NCBI GenBank assembly: GCA_021806645.1
Contig: JAJZQX010000002.1
Coordinates: 1-64,000, forward strand
Length of the DNA stretch: 64,000 nt
Reading direction: 5' to 3'
Source of the DNA: Myxococcales bacterium
GTDB lineage: Bacteria > Myxococcota > Myxococcia > Myxococcales > Anaeromyxobacteraceae
The notes under the pieces are model-generated. The model ran no database searches. It was given only the letters and a program-made list of their open reading frames with translations, and was not told the DNA's origin. Of this stretch, positions 19,713 through 28,966 are shown piece by piece (the stretch's first letter is position 1; every line of letters starts with the position of its first letter). Both the position numbers and the translations under genes were made by a program.

Positions 19713-20824
19713 GGTTCCCGCACACGGCGCTCGCCCTGGCCGCGCTGGGGCTCTCCGGCTGCGCCACCATCGGCCCGGGCCTCCACGTCTCCGACCGCGA
19801 GGTGGCCGCGCGCGGCACCACCGCGGCGCCCATCGCCGTCGAGGAGATCTCCCCGGCGCTGCTCACCGGCCAGGCCGAGCTCCGCGCCCGCGCCGCCACC
19901 ACCAGGCCCCACGATCCCGCCGCGGGCCTCACCGGCCCCTACCTCTACCGGATCGCGCCGCACGACGTCCTCTCGGTCATCGTCTGGGACCACCCGGAGC
20001 TGACCATCCCGGCCGGCGAGTTCCGCGCCGCCGACCAGGCCGGCAACGTGGTGCAGGGCGACGGCACCGTCTTCTACCCGCACGTGGGCGTGGTCGAGGT
20101 GGCCGGCCGCACGCTCCCGGAGGTCCGCGACCTCTTCACCGAGAAGCTCCGCAAGTGGGTGGAGAACCCGCAGCTCGACGTCCGGGTGGTCGCCTTTCGC
20201 GGCCAGAAGGTGCAGGTGACCGGCGAGGTGCTCCAGCCGTCCACCATCCCCATCACCGACGTCCCGCTCCGCGTGGAGGACGCCATCGCCCAGGCCCACG
20301 GCCTCGGCCCCAACGCCTGGCCGCGCGGCGTCACCCTCACCCGCGGCGGCGCCGTCTACCAGCTCGACCTGCAGGCGGCCTACGTGGAGGGCGACCTCTC
20401 GCAGAACTGGCGGCTCCAGGACGGCGACGTGCTCCACGTACCCACCCGCGAGCAGTACAAGGTCTTCGTCCTCGGCGAGGTCCGCAAACCCTCCTCCAAG
20501 GTGATGGTCCAGGGCGCCATGAGCCTGGCCGAGGCCATCGGCGACTCGGAAGGCTTCGACCCGCTCACCTCCAACCCGGGCGCCGTCTACGTCTTCCGCG
20601 GCCGCTACCAGGCGCCGCGCGTCTACAAGCTCGACGCCTCCAGCGCCGACGCGCTGCTGCTGGCGGTCCAGTTCCAGCTCGAGCCGCTCGACGTGATCTA
20701 CGTCACCGCCACCAGGCTCACCGACTGGAACCGCGTCATGACCCAGATCCTCCCGACCGTCCAGGGGCTATGGCAGTCCGTGGACCTCGGGAACCGGGCC
20801 GCTACGGCCGTCAAGGGGCTCTGA
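19709..20824 (+). CDS. wza: Wza-type outer-membrane polysaccharide export lipoprotein
   Basis: 371 residues with a lipoprotein signal (ALALAALGLSGC, lipidated Cys near residue 18). The Poly_export domain starts at YLYRIAPHDVLSVIVWDHPEL, and two SLBB-type repeats follow (VQVTGEVLQPSTIPITD and VFVLGEVRKPSSKV). A C-terminal amphipathic stretch could form the outer-membrane helix barrel. It builds the channel for capsule or exopolysaccharide together with Wzc. GTG 19709 overlaps the phosphatase stop; wzc starts two bases after its own stop. Confidence 0.9.
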   Translation: MRFPHTALALAALGLSGCATIGPGLHVSDREVAARGTTAAPIAVEEISPALLTGQAELRARAATTRPHDPAAGLTGPYLYRIAPHDVLSVIVWDHPELTIPAGEFRAADQAGNVVQGDGTVFYPHVGVVEVAGRTLPEVRDLFTEKLRKWVENPQLDVRVVAFRGQKVQVTGEVLQPSTIPITDVPLRVEDAIAQAHGLGPNAWPRGVTLTRGGAVYQLDLQAAYVEGDLSQNWRLQDGDVLHVPTREQYKVFVLGEVRKPSSKVMVQGAMSLAEAIGDSEGFDPLTSNPGAVYVFRGRYQAPRVYKLDASSADALLLAVQFQLEPLDVIYVTATRLTDWNRVMTQILPTVQGLWQSVDLGNRAATAVKGL

Positions 20825-20825
20825 C

Positions 20826-23039
20826 ATGACGCCCACCCTGGCCCCCGCGCCGCCCCTGCCGCCCCCGCCGCCCATGGACGCCGGGCAGCCCGACGAGCAG
20901 GTCGATCTCGCCGAGCAGCTCCACGTCGTCCTCGACGCGCGCTGGCAGGTGCTGGCCGTCGTGGCCGTGGCGGTCGCCCTGGGCGGGGCCTACGCCTGGC
21001 TGGCCACCCCGATCTACCGCTCCGACGTCCTGCTCCAGGTGGAGGACAAGAAGTCGGGGATGGGGGCCCTGGGCGAAATCTCCGGCATGTTCGGCGATTC
21101 GTCGCCGGCCGAGACCGAGATCGAGATCTTGCGCTCCCGCGGCGTGGCCGGCGAGGTGGTGGACGCCCTGCGGCTCGACCTGATGGCCGAACCGGCCCGC
21201 CTGCCGCTGCTGGGGCGCGCCATCGCCCGCCGCCACGAAGAGGACACGGTCGCCGGCGCTCCGCCTGGGCTGGGCGGCTACGCCTGGGGCGGCGAGCGGC
21301 TGCGGGTGGACCGGCTCGGCGTGCCGGAGTCGCTGCTCGGCCAGCAGCTCACCCTGGTGGCCGGCCAGCCCGGCCGCTACGATCTCCTCGACCCCGACGG
21401 CAAGCTCCTCGGCGCCGGCGTGGTGGGCGCCCCGTTCGCCGCCGGCGGCGTGACCCTGCAGGTCGCCGAGCTGCGCGCCCGGGCCGGCACCCGCTTCCGG
21501 CTGGCGCGCCTCCCCCGCGAGGCGGCCATCCAGGCGCTGCAGGAAGACCTGCGCATCGCCGAGAAGGGGAAGAAGACCGGCATCCTCACCGTGTCGCTGG
21601 AGGGGCCGGATCGCGACCGCATCGCCGCCATCCTCGACACCCTGGCCGCCGCCTACCTGCGCCAGAACGTCGAGCGCAAGAGCGCCGAGGCCGGCAAGAC
21701 CCTGCGGTTCCTGGAGTCCCAGCTCCCGCTGCTCCGCGCCGGGCTGCAGACCGCCGAGGTCGAGCTGGAGCGCTACCAGACCCGCAAGGGCGGCCTCGAC
21801 GTCAGCCTGGCCACCCAGGCGGTGGTGGCCCGCTCGGTCGAGGTGGAGAAGGCCTCGTCCGAGCTGCGGCTGGAGGTCGCGTCGCTCCGGCAGCGCTTCA
21901 CCGAGACCCATCCGGCGCTGCTGGCGCTGCGCGACAAGCTGCGGCGGCTCGACGGCGAGCGGGCCTCGATCGAGGCCCGGCTCAAGACGCTGCCCGAGGC
22001 CGAGCTGGAGAGCGCCCGGCGGCTGCGCGACGTCAAGGTGGCCAGCGAGCTCTACCTCACCCTCCTCAACCGGGCCCAGGAGCTGAAGGTGGTCAAGGAG
22101 GGGACGCTCGGCAACGTGCGCATCCTCGACGCCGCGTTGCTCCCGGTGAAGCCGGTCTCCCCTAAGCCCGGGCGGATCGTGGCCCTGGCGCTGCTCCTCG
22201 GCCTGCTCGGCGGCGTCGGCCTGGCCTTCGCGCGCCGCGCCCTCGACCAGGGCGTCGAGGACCCCGACCAGCTCGAGCGGGCCTCCGGGATCCCGGTCTT
22301 CGTCAGCGTCCCCTTCAGCCGGGTCGAGGCGGACCGCGCCACCACCTCGGCCTCCTCGTCCCGCCCGGTCCCGCTGCTGGCGTCGGCCGAGCCCCGCGAC
22401 CTGGCGGTGGAGAGCCTGCGCAGCCTGCGCACCGCGCTCCAGTTCGCGCTGGTCGAGGCCGAGACGCAGGTGGTGGCCGTGGGCGGGCCGGCGCCCGGCG
22501 TCGGCAAGTCCTTCGTCACCGCCAACCTGGGCCTCCTGCTGGCCGAGGCCGGCAAGCGCGTGGTGCTGGTGGACGCCGACATCCGGCGCGGCACGCTCCA
22601 CCGGTTCTTCGGGCTGGGCCGGGGGCCGGGGCTGGCCGACGTCATCGCCGGCCTGCCGCTCGAGCAGGCCCTGCGCGGGACCGGCCAGCCGGGGCTCACC
22701 GTGCTGACCAGCGGCGCCTTGCCCCCCAACCCCGCCGAGCTGCTCGCCAGCGATCGGCTGGCGCGGCTCATCGCCGAGCTCGCGGCCCGCTTCGATCTCG
22801 TGCTCCTCGACACCCCGCCGGTGCTGGCCGTCACCGACGCGGCGCTGGTGGCGCGCCACGCCAGCGTCAACCTGCTGGTGGCCCGCTCCGGCCAGCACCC
22901 GCTCCGCGAGCTGCTCACCGCCGTCCGGCTGCTCGGGCGCAGCGGCATCCGCGTCAACGGCTTCGTCTTGAACGGCGTGCGGCTCGACCGCGGCCTGGGC
23001 CGGCGCAGCGCCTATCACTACCAGTACAAGTACGAGTAG
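20826..23039 (+). CDS. wzc: Wzc-type tyrosine autokinase / chain-length regulator
   Basis: 737 residues. The N-terminal Wzz domain has a first membrane helix (VLAVVAVAVALGGAYAWLA) and a GNVRILDAALLPVKPVSPKP-type periplasmic end before the second helix (IVALALLLGLLGGVGLAFA). The cytoplasmic BY-kinase has Walker A in GPAPGVGKS (K about 561), Walker A' in VLVDADIRRG and Walker B in LVLLDTPPV. The tail SAYHYQYKYE supplies the tyrosine cluster. It autophosphorylates, controls polymer length and docks with Wza. Its last 22 bases overlap the convergent Wzi-like gene. Confidence 0.92.
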   Translation: MTPTLAPAPPLPPPPPMDAGQPDEQVDLAEQLHVVLDARWQVLAVVAVAVALGGAYAWLATPIYRSDVLLQVEDKKSGMGALGEISGMFGDSSPAETEIEILRSRGVAGEVVDALRLDLMAEPARLPLLGRAIARRHEEDTVAGAPPGLGGYAWGGERLRVDRLGVPESLLGQQLTLVAGQPGRYDLLDPDGKLLGAGVVGAPFAAGGVTLQVAELRARAGTRFRLARLPREAAIQALQEDLRIAEKGKKTGILTVSLEGPDRDRIAAILDTLAAAYLRQNVERKSAEAGKTLRFLESQLPLLRAGLQTAEVELERYQTRKGGLDVSLATQAVVARSVEVEKASSELRLEVASLRQRFTETHPALLALRDKLRRLDGERASIEARLKTLPEAELESARRLRDVKVASELYLTLLNRAQELKVVKEGTLGNVRILDAALLPVKPVSPKPGRIVALALLLGLLGGVGLAFARRALDQGVEDPDQLERASGIPVFVSVPFSRVEADRATTSASSSRPVPLLASAEPRDLAVESLRSLRTALQFALVEAETQVVAVGGPAPGVGKSFVTANLGLLLAEAGKRVVLVDADIRRGTLHRFFGLGRGPGLADVIAGLPLEQALRGTGQPGLTVLTSGALPPNPAELLASDRLARLIAELAARFDLVLLDTPPVLAVTDAALVARHASVNLLVARSGQHPLRELLTAVRLLGRSGIRVNGFVLNGVRLDRGLGRRSAYHYQYKYE

Positions 23040-24604
23040 GCCACCGCCCCCTTGAGGTTCGGCTCGCTGCGCAGGAAGTCCCGGTTCCAGCGGTAGGCCG
23101 CGCTCAGCTCCAGCGACAGCTCGGACCCGCCCAACAGCAGCACCTGCCGGTACCCGGCCGCCAGCTCGGTGTCGTGCTGCCTGGCCCGGCCCGGCTGCGG
23201 TTCGATCACGCTCCAGTAGACCTGCTCGTTGCGGGCGGTCCGCTCGACGAAGCCACCGATCCGGCCGCCGGCCGCCAGCAGGTCCACCGCCAGCCGCTGC
23301 GAATCGCCGCCCGGCCCGGCCGCCGCCCCCAGCAACTGGCCGGCGTTGGTGTAGTCCACGCCCGCGCCGTGCACGTACCAGGACCAGCCTCCGTCCGGCC
23401 GGAAGTGGTGCAGCCGCGTCGCCTCCACGTGAACCCGCACCAGCCGGTCCCCGGCGCGCACCAGCTTCTGGAACCCCCAGACCCACCCCTGCGTCCAGTC
23501 CGGGTCGCGCACCAGCGCCCCGAAGTTGAGGGCGGCGTCGTCGCGAGCCCACTCGCCGTACAGCTCGAGGCCGGCCTCGGGCATGACCCAGCGGAATGAG
23601 GCCGACACCGCCTGGTTGTCGTCCGGGAAGTTGCCGCGCGTCAGGATCCCCCCGGGCCACCCGACCAGGATCGCCAGGCCGTCGCGGCGGCGGAACATGG
23701 CCGGCGACTGCACGAAGCTCCGCGCGGCGCCGAGGTACAGGCCGGGGACCCACCGTGGCTGGTAGGTGAGCGCCAGCGCCGAGAACCAGGGGCGGCCTGG
23801 GGCCGGGAGGTGGCGCGACCGCTGCAGCCGCCCCCAGACCGCCAGCACCTCCAGCCAGCCCACGTGGACGTCCACCGGCCTCGAGGTGCCCAGGAACAGG
23901 TGCGGGAAGCCGGGCGCGTCGTTGGTGAGCAAGATGCCGTTGCGCAGGCCGGGGCCGAGCCAGAGGTTCTCGGTCGAGACGCCGGCGGCGGCGCCGAACG
24001 CGTCCACCCTCAGGTAGCTCTGCCCCGGCCCGGCCCGGGCGAACGGCCCGGCCCCGAAGCGCTGCGGCACGTCGAGATTGTCCCCGTACCACGGGTTCTG
24101 GAAGGCGAGGTCGCCGCCCTTGCCGGTCGGGACGGTCTCGAACCAGCGGTTCTGCTGCCAGGCCAGCTCGGGCGCCAGCGCGGCCGAGACGATCCCCCAC
24201 CGGCCGGCCACGCCGGCGCGGGCTTGGCTCGAGAAGCCCCGCCCGGAGGCCAGCAGGCCGTCGTTGTCGCCGGAGGGGTACTGGCTGTTCCAGACCGTCT
24301 CCAGCCGGGCCGGCAACGCCAGCCAGCCGCGCTCCGCCGGCGCCGGCACCGCCAGCTGGCCCAGCCAGCCGACCTGCTTCGCCCCGGGACAGACCGGCAG
24401 CACCCGGAAGCCGGCCCGGCGGATGAGCTGCGAGCTAGGGGGCGCGGCGCCGGCCAGCTCGGCCAGGCGAGCCAGGTCGTCGCCGGGGGTGCCGAGCCCG
24501 TCCAGCAGGAGCACGGCGTCGGGAGCGCAGGCCGGCGGCGCCTGGGCGGCCACCGGCCGGGCCAGGAGCGTCATGATGGCGACCGCGGCGAGCTGGCAGC
24601 GCAT
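23018..24604 (-). CDS. Wzi-like outer-membrane capsule assembly protein
   Basis: 528 residues from ATG 24604, which puts a Sec signal (LAAVAIMTLLARPVAAQA) at the N-terminus; ATG 24667 would add 21 unhelpful residues. The body is aromatic-rich beta-barrel sequence with Wzi/capsule-assembly motifs (ARLETVWNSQYPSGDNDG, NLWLGPGLRNGILLTNDAPG, FPDDNQAVSASFRWVMPEAG). Such proteins anchor or help assemble capsular polysaccharide at the cell surface. It is convergent with wzc, and the two genes overlap by 22 bases at their 3' ends, so it is transcribed separately from the export operon. Confidence 0.8.
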   Translation of the reverse strand: MRCQLAAVAIMTLLARPVAAQAPPACAPDAVLLLDGLGTPGDDLARLAELAGAAPPSSQLIRRAGFRVLPVCPGAKQVGWLGQLAVPAPAERGWLALPARLETVWNSQYPSGDNDGLLASGRGFSSQARAGVAGRWGIVSAALAPELAWQQNRWFETVPTGKGGDLAFQNPWYGDNLDVPQRFGAGPFARAGPGQSYLRVDAFGAAAGVSTENLWLGPGLRNGILLTNDAPGFPHLFLGTSRPVDVHVGWLEVLAVWGRLQRSRHLPAPGRPWFSALALTYQPRWVPGLYLGAARSFVQSPAMFRRRDGLAILVGWPGGILTRGNFPDDNQAVSASFRWVMPEAGLELYGEWARDDAALNFGALVRDPDWTQGWVWGFQKLVRAGDRLVRVHVEATRLHHFRPDGGWSWYVHGAGVDYTNAGQLLGAAAGPGGDSQRLAVDLLAAGGRIGGFVERTARNEQVYWSVIEPQPGRARQHDTELAAGYRQVLLLGGSELSLELSAAYRWNRDFLRSEPNLKGAVAYSYLYW

Positions 24605-24715
24605 GGGCGAAGCGAGGGTATGCGAGCGGAGCGAGCGGCGTCCAGCCGGCCGGGCGGGTCGTTTCACGGTGAGCCCACCAACGGATCGTCAACCATGGCC
24701 GCCCCCGGCCCCGGG

Positions 24716-25321
24716 TCAGCGGCGCGCTCGGCCCGGGCCGGACGCCCAGCCGAGCGCCAGCAGCAGGCCGGCAACGACCGCGCCGGGCAGGCTCGCCGCC
24801 TGGACCAGGAGCACCAGCCAGGCGCCCGCCCCCAGGGCCAGGACCAGCCACCGGAGCGGGCCGGGCCGGGCCACCGGGCCGAGCAGGAGCGCGCCGGCGA
24901 TCCCCGCGCCCAGCGCCGCGCCGGCCGGAAGCGCGAGGAGGCCTCGCGCCGCCACCAGGCCGTCCCAGCGCGCCTCTACGATGACCGCGAAGACGGCCAC
25001 CGACGCCACCACCAGCGCCAGCACGGCGCCGGCCGCGGCATCCTTGGCGAGGCGAGCGCCCTCCGACGGCGCTCCGCCGTGCAGGTCCACCGCCGCCTCC
25101 AGCGCCGTGTTGGCCGCCTCGGCGCCGATGACCGCGAGGACGCAGAGGAGGAGGAGGGCCCGCTCCACCGGCGCCAGCGGCGCCACGGCGGCGAACCCCC
25201 CGGCCAGGATCCCGGCCACCAGCTGGAGCCGCAGGTTCCGGTGGCCCGCCGCGTCGCGCAGGCCGCGCAGGGCGTGGCCCAGCGCCTCCGGGAGGGAGCT
25301 GCGGGGGCGCAGTTGTGCCAC
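24716..25321 (-). CDS. DgkA-type diacylglycerol / undecaprenol kinase
   Basis: 201 residues with the DgkA signature EAANTALEAAVDL followed by AKDAAAGAVL and several membrane helices. The family is normally about 120 residues; this protein has roughly 80 extra C-terminal residues with two more membrane helices. It phosphorylates diacylglycerol or undecaprenol, which supplies lipid carrier for the neighbouring polysaccharide pathway. The start GTG 25321 lies two bases after the stop of a toxin-antitoxin gene, so that module may have replaced the original promoter. Confidence 0.8.
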   Translation of the reverse strand: MAQLRPRSSLPEALGHALRGLRDAAGHRNLRLQLVAGILAGGFAAVAPLAPVERALLLLCVLAVIGAEAANTALEAAVDLHGGAPSEGARLAKDAAAGAVLALVVASVAVFAVIVEARWDGLVAARGLLALPAGAALGAGIAGALLLGPVARPGPLRWLVLALGAGAWLVLLVQAASLPGAVVAGLLLALGWASGPGRARR

Positions 25322-25323
25322 CT

Positions 25324-25629
25324 CTAGACGCCCTTGAGCTGGATCTTCATGTCGCCGAACTTGGCGTTGACTTCGAGTTCGCCGCCCAATGCCTTCACGT
25401 ACCGTCGCAGGGTAGACACGAGGTGGTCGGCCCGCTTCTCGGTGGCCGAGACCTCGGGTTGCGACATCTTCGCAACGCGGGCCACTTCGGCCTGCGTCTT
25501 CCGGAGGTGGGAGCGCAGCGCCGCCAGGTTCATCCTCAGAAGTTCGGCCTCAACGGCGGCATCCAGGTCCTGGATCTGGGAGGCCGTGAAGTTGTTGCGT
25601 CGAATGTCGTCCCACTTGTGCGTCTTCAT
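25324..25629 (-). CDS. XRE-family antitoxin (HigA-like), second copy
   Basis: 101 residues with the HTH segment LRSHLRKTQAEVARVAKMSQPEVSATEKR in sequence and the tail STLRRYVKALGGELE. It is a clear paralogue of the antitoxin at 10684-10998. ATG 25629 overlaps the toxin stop as ATGA, so the two are translationally coupled. It probably represses the promoter at 25974-26002. The module sits between dgkA and an ABC exporter, away from the main island. Confidence 0.85.
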   Translation of the reverse strand: MKTHKWDDIRRNNFTASQIQDLDAAVEAELLRMNLAALRSHLRKTQAEVARVAKMSQPEVSATEKRADHLVSTLRRYVKALGGELEVNAKFGDMKIQLKGV

Positions 25630-25967
25630 GGCTTCTCCTGCTTCAGGTACTCCACCCAGAGGGCTTCAGCACGGGCGATCATCCGCTGGTAGAAGCGGTT
25701 GTCCCCGGCCTTGTCGCCCCCGATGAGCAACAAGGCGTTGCGCCGTGGGGCGAAGGCGTAGAAGGCGCGGAGAGGACTTGCTCCGCGCTTGGGACGCAGT
25801 TCCCTCAATGGAAACCTGGAGCCCTGGATCGCGCTGGAGTATGGCGCCCCGAGGGCGACACCTTGAACCCGGAGCAAGCCCACCACGAGATCGATGGACC
25901 TTTTCTCGCCGGGAGCGAGCCCCTCGAACCACCGCTTGAACTCGGTCGTCGCCTCGACATCGACCAT
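25626..25967 (-). CDS. HigB / Gp49-like toxin (DUF891), second copy
   Basis: 113 residues from ATG 25967: FKRWFEGLAPGEKRSIDLVVGLL, IQGSRFPLRELRPKRG, PLRAFYAFAPRRNALLLIGGDKAGDNRFYQRMI. It shares the whole DUF891 pattern with the toxin at 11066-11422, including RELRPK and LxGGDK. It is presumably a ribosome-dependent mRNA interferase. The promoter places the transcript start at or beside the ATG. Confidence 0.85.
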   Translation of the reverse strand: MVDVEATTEFKRWFEGLAPGEKRSIDLVVGLLRVQGVALGAPYSSAIQGSRFPLRELRPKRGASPLRAFYAFAPRRNALLLIGGDKAGDNRFYQRMIARAEALWVEYLKQEKP

Positions 25968-25973
25968 GGACGC

Positions 25974-26002
25974 AGTATAGTGTCTACCATATAGCGTGTC
26001 AA
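25974..26002 (-). promoter_or_regulatory. Strong sigma-70 promoter, leaderless, for the second HigBA-like pair
   Basis: On the minus strand TTGACA (25997-26002), exactly 17 bases, TATACT (25974-25979), then six bases and ATG 25967. This is an unusually consensus-like promoter for such a GC-rich genome. The spacing means a leaderless mRNA. Direct half-sites TGTCTACCATAT and TGTCAACCATAT overlap it and may be the antitoxin operator. Confidence 0.7.
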
Positions 26003-26089
26003 CCATATCCGACTTCGTGGTCCGAACCCCAACGCGCCCACGGCCGCGATGCGAGCACGGAGGCCCTTCTCGCGCTAAGAGTAGAGCCC

Positions 26090-27862
26090 GTGTCCACCCC
26101 CGACGCCCCATCCCGCGCCCCCGCCGTCTCCCCCCGCGCCTCGCTGCGCCGCGTCTGGCCCCTCTTCCGCGAGGAGTGGCCGGTGCTGCTCGGCGCCACC
26201 GCCCTCCTCCTGCTCGGCTCGCTGGCGGCGCTCGCCTACCCGCAGGGCATCCGCATCATCGTGGACGGCGCCACCGCCAGGCGCGACGTCATCACCGTGC
26301 GCAACGCCGCCCTGCTCATGGGCGCCCTGGCCGTCCTGCAGGGGTTCGCCGTGGCGGGCCGGGCCTGGCTCTTCAGCCTGGCCGGCGAGCGCGGCGTCAA
26401 GCGCGTGCGCGAGCTGCTCTTCCGCTCGCTGGTGTCGCAGGAGATCGCCTTCTTCGACGGCCAGCGCACCGGCGACCTGCAGTCGCGCCTCGCCTCCGAC
26501 ACCGGCTCGCTGCAGGGGCTGCTCTCCGCCCAGCTCTCCATGGCGCTGCGCAACGCCGTGCAGGTGGTCGGCGCGCTGGCGCTGCTCGTCTACACCTCGG
26601 CCCACCTCACCGCCGTGATGCTGGCGGTGGTCCCGGCCCTGGCCTTCGGCGCCGTCTTCTACGGCCGCAAGATCCGCGGCCTGGCCCGCAAGTCGCAGGA
26701 CGCGCTGGCCGACGCCGGCCACGTCGCCGAGGAGTCGCTCTCCGCCATCCGCACCGTCCGCGCCTTCGCCGCCGAGGACGCCGAGGACCGCCGCTACGGC
26801 GCCGCCGTCACCACCGCCTTCGGCTTCGCCCGCACCCGCGCCGCCGCCGGCTCCATCTTCATGGGGGCCACCTACGCCGGCATCTACCTGGCCATCGCCG
26901 TGGTGCTCGGCTACGGCGGCACGCTGGTCACCGCCGGCGAGCTGACCGCCGGGGCGCTTACCGCCTTCCTGGTCTACACGCTCCTCATCGCCATGGGGCT
27001 GGGCACGCTGGCCGACCTCTGGGCCGAGGCCATGCGCAGCCTCGGCGCCGCCGAGCGGGTCTTCGAGCTGATCGACCGCGCCCCCGCCATGGCCCTGCGC
27101 GGCGGCCGCCGGCTCGAGCGGGTGGCCGGCCGGCTCGCCTACGAGGGCGTCAGGTTCTCCTACCCGGCCCGCCCCGACCAGGAGGTGCTCCACGGCGTGG
27201 ACCTGCTGGTCGAGCCGGGCGAGGTGGTGGCGCTGGTCGGCCCCTCGGGCGCCGGCAAGTCCACGCTCGGCTCGCTGCTGGTGCGGCTCTACGATCCCGG
27301 CGCCGGCCGGCTCACGCTCGACGGCGTGGATCTCCGCGACCTCGACCCCTCCTGGCTCCGCTCGCAGGTCGGCGTGGTCTCGCAGGAGCCGGTCCTCTTC
27401 TCCACCACCATCGCCGAGAACGTCCGCTACGGCCGCCCCGGCGCCACCGACGCCGAGGTGCGCGACGCGCTCGGCAACGCCAACGCCCTGCAGTTCGTGC
27501 TCGCCTTCCCCGACGGCCTCGCCACCAAGGTCGGCGAGCGCGGCCAGCAGCTCTCCGGCGGCCAGAAGCAGCGGGTGGCCATCGCCCGCGCCATCTTGAA
27601 GGACCCGCGGCTGCTCCTGCTCGACGAGGCCACCAGCGCGCTCGACGCCGAGTCGGAGGCGCTGGTGCAGGAGGCGCTCTCGCGGCTCATGCGCGGCCGC
27701 ACCTCCATCGTCATCGCCCACCGGCTCTCGACCGTGGTCGGCGCCGACCGGGTGGTGGTGATCGACGGCGGCCGGGTGGTGGAGTCGGGGCGCCACGCCA
27801 CGCTGGTCTCGCGCGGCGGCGCCTACGCCAGGCTGGTGGAGCGCCAGGTGCTGCGGGGGTAG
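26090..27862 (+). CDS. ABC transporter, fused permease-ATPase (ABCB / MsbA-like exporter)
   Basis: 590 residues from GTG 26090. A six-helix exporter domain (about 25-320) precedes the nucleotide-binding domain with Walker A GPSGAGKST, Q-loop SQEPVLFS, signature LSGGQKQRVAIARA, Walker B LLLLDEATSALD and the switch His in IAHRLS. The layout matches homodimeric half-transporters for lipids or drugs (type IV ABC exporters). Substrate is unknown; the nearby polysaccharide genes do not prove a link. A weak GACCCGT...ACGGGTC stem at 27872-27894 follows, without a T-run. Confidence 0.9.
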   Translation: MSTPDAPSRAPAVSPRASLRRVWPLFREEWPVLLGATALLLLGSLAALAYPQGIRIIVDGATARRDVITVRNAALLMGALAVLQGFAVAGRAWLFSLAGERGVKRVRELLFRSLVSQEIAFFDGQRTGDLQSRLASDTGSLQGLLSAQLSMALRNAVQVVGALALLVYTSAHLTAVMLAVVPALAFGAVFYGRKIRGLARKSQDALADAGHVAEESLSAIRTVRAFAAEDAEDRRYGAAVTTAFGFARTRAAAGSIFMGATYAGIYLAIAVVLGYGGTLVTAGELTAGALTAFLVYTLLIAMGLGTLADLWAEAMRSLGAAERVFELIDRAPAMALRGGRRLERVAGRLAYEGVRFSYPARPDQEVLHGVDLLVEPGEVVALVGPSGAGKSTLGSLLVRLYDPGAGRLTLDGVDLRDLDPSWLRSQVGVVSQEPVLFSTTIAENVRYGRPGATDAEVRDALGNANALQFVLAFPDGLATKVGERGQQLSGGQKQRVAIARAILKDPRLLLLDEATSALDAESEALVQEALSRLMRGRTSIVIAHRLSTVVGADRVVVIDGGRVVESGRHATLVSRGGAYARLVERQVLRG

Positions 27863-27921
27863 GAACGCCTCGACCCGTCGCACCTGCACGGGTCCAGGGT
27901 CGGCGTGCTATGTCCTCTTGA

Positions 27922-28173
27922 ATGGCGGCCGGTGCCTCCACCACGAACGCCTCACCTCGGGACCTCGAACGCGCGGTCGACGCGCTCGTCGACGAGTGCC
28001 GCGTCGAGTGCCTCTGGTACCTGCGTCCCGACTACTACCCTCGGACCGACCTCGAGCGACTGCAGGTCCTGGATGCGATCCAGGAACGCTCCGGCCGGGA
28101 CGTCTTCCGACGAGCGGGGACCCTGAAGACATGGCTCTCACGCCACTCCAGCGACGGATCTGTCTCCTCTTAG
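27922..28173 (+). CDS. Small protein paired with a nucleotidyltransferase (possible antitoxin)
   Basis: 83 residues: LERAVDALVDECRVECLWYLRPDYYPRT, LERLQVLDAIQERSGRDVFRRAGTLKTWL. I do not recognise a named domain; it is helical with a conserved-looking YLRPDYYP segment. Its 3' end overlaps the nucleotidyltransferase gene by 43 bases in another frame, tight coupling as in toxin-antitoxin operons. An antitoxin role is inference from this arrangement. Confidence 0.6.
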   Translation: MAAGASTTNASPRDLERAVDALVDECRVECLWYLRPDYYPRTDLERLQVLDAIQERSGRDVFRRAGTLKTWLSRHSSDGSVSS

Positions 28174-28940
28174 CCGAACAGCGGAAACGGGTCGGCGAGA
28201 GCTACGTCGCCGGCGGCGCCGCCCTGAACGAGCTGCTCGGTGGCACCCGCAAGTCGCGCGACGTCGATCTCTTCCACGACACCGAGGAGGCCCTGGCCCT
28301 GACATGGGAGCGCGACCAGGCGACGCTCACCGCCGCCGGCCTGCGCGTCACCCCGAGCCGCGAGGGGCCTTCCTTCGTCCAGGCCCAGGTGAGCGATGGC
28401 ACCAGCGCCGAGGTCCTGCAATGGGTCCAGGACAGCGCCTACCGGTTCTTCCCGCTCGTCGAGAACGAGACCTTTGGCCTCACCCTCCACCCTTTCGACC
28501 ACGCCACCAACAAGGTCCTCGCCCTGGCCGGCCGGCGAAAGGTGCGGGACTGGGTTGACGCCATCCACTGCCACGACACCCTGCAGCCGCTCGGCTACCT
28601 CGCCTGGGCCGCCTCCGGGAAGGACCCCGGCCTCTCTCCGCCCTTCATCCTCGAGCAGGCCGCCCGAACCCGGTACGTGCAGGGCGAGCTCGATCAGCTC
28701 GAGTTCGAGGGCCCGACCCCTCGTGCAGCCGACCTATCCAGCCGCTGGCACGAGGCCCTCGACGAAGCGCGAGAGCTGGTGCGCCTGCTTCCTCCGGAGC
28801 AGGTCGGAAAGTGCGTCCTCGACATCCAGGGGCGGCTGGAGCGGTCGTCTCCGAGCGCCATCACCGGCCAGCTCGCCCTGGGGCGCGTCACCTTCCACGA
28901 AGGACGCATCCGAGGCGCGTTCCCCGAACTGCGCGGTTGA
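28131..28940 (+). CDS. AbiEii-like nucleotidyltransferase
   Basis: 269 residues from ATG 28131. The nucleotidyltransferase core is VAGGAALNELLGGTRKSRDVDLFHD, with the metal-binding DVD pair, followed by a helical C-terminal region. It belongs to the broad polymerase-beta superfamily group that includes AbiEii/MenT-type toxins, which transfer nucleotides to tRNA or other targets. The preceding overlapping small gene is the likely partner. Unlike the AbiE modules in the first 12 kb, this gene looks intact. Confidence 0.75.
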   Translation: MALTPLQRRICLLLAEQRKRVGESYVAGGAALNELLGGTRKSRDVDLFHDTEEALALTWERDQATLTAAGLRVTPSREGPSFVQAQVSDGTSAEVLQWVQDSAYRFFPLVENETFGLTLHPFDHATNKVLALAGRRKVRDWVDAIHCHDTLQPLGYLAWAASGKDPGLSPPFILEQAARTRYVQGELDQLEFEGPTPRAADLSSRWHEALDEARELVRLLPPEQVGKCVLDIQGRLERSSPSAITGQLALGRVTFHEGRIRGAFPELRG

Positions 28941-28966
28941 ACCCGGGATCTACCCCGCTCGCCGCC

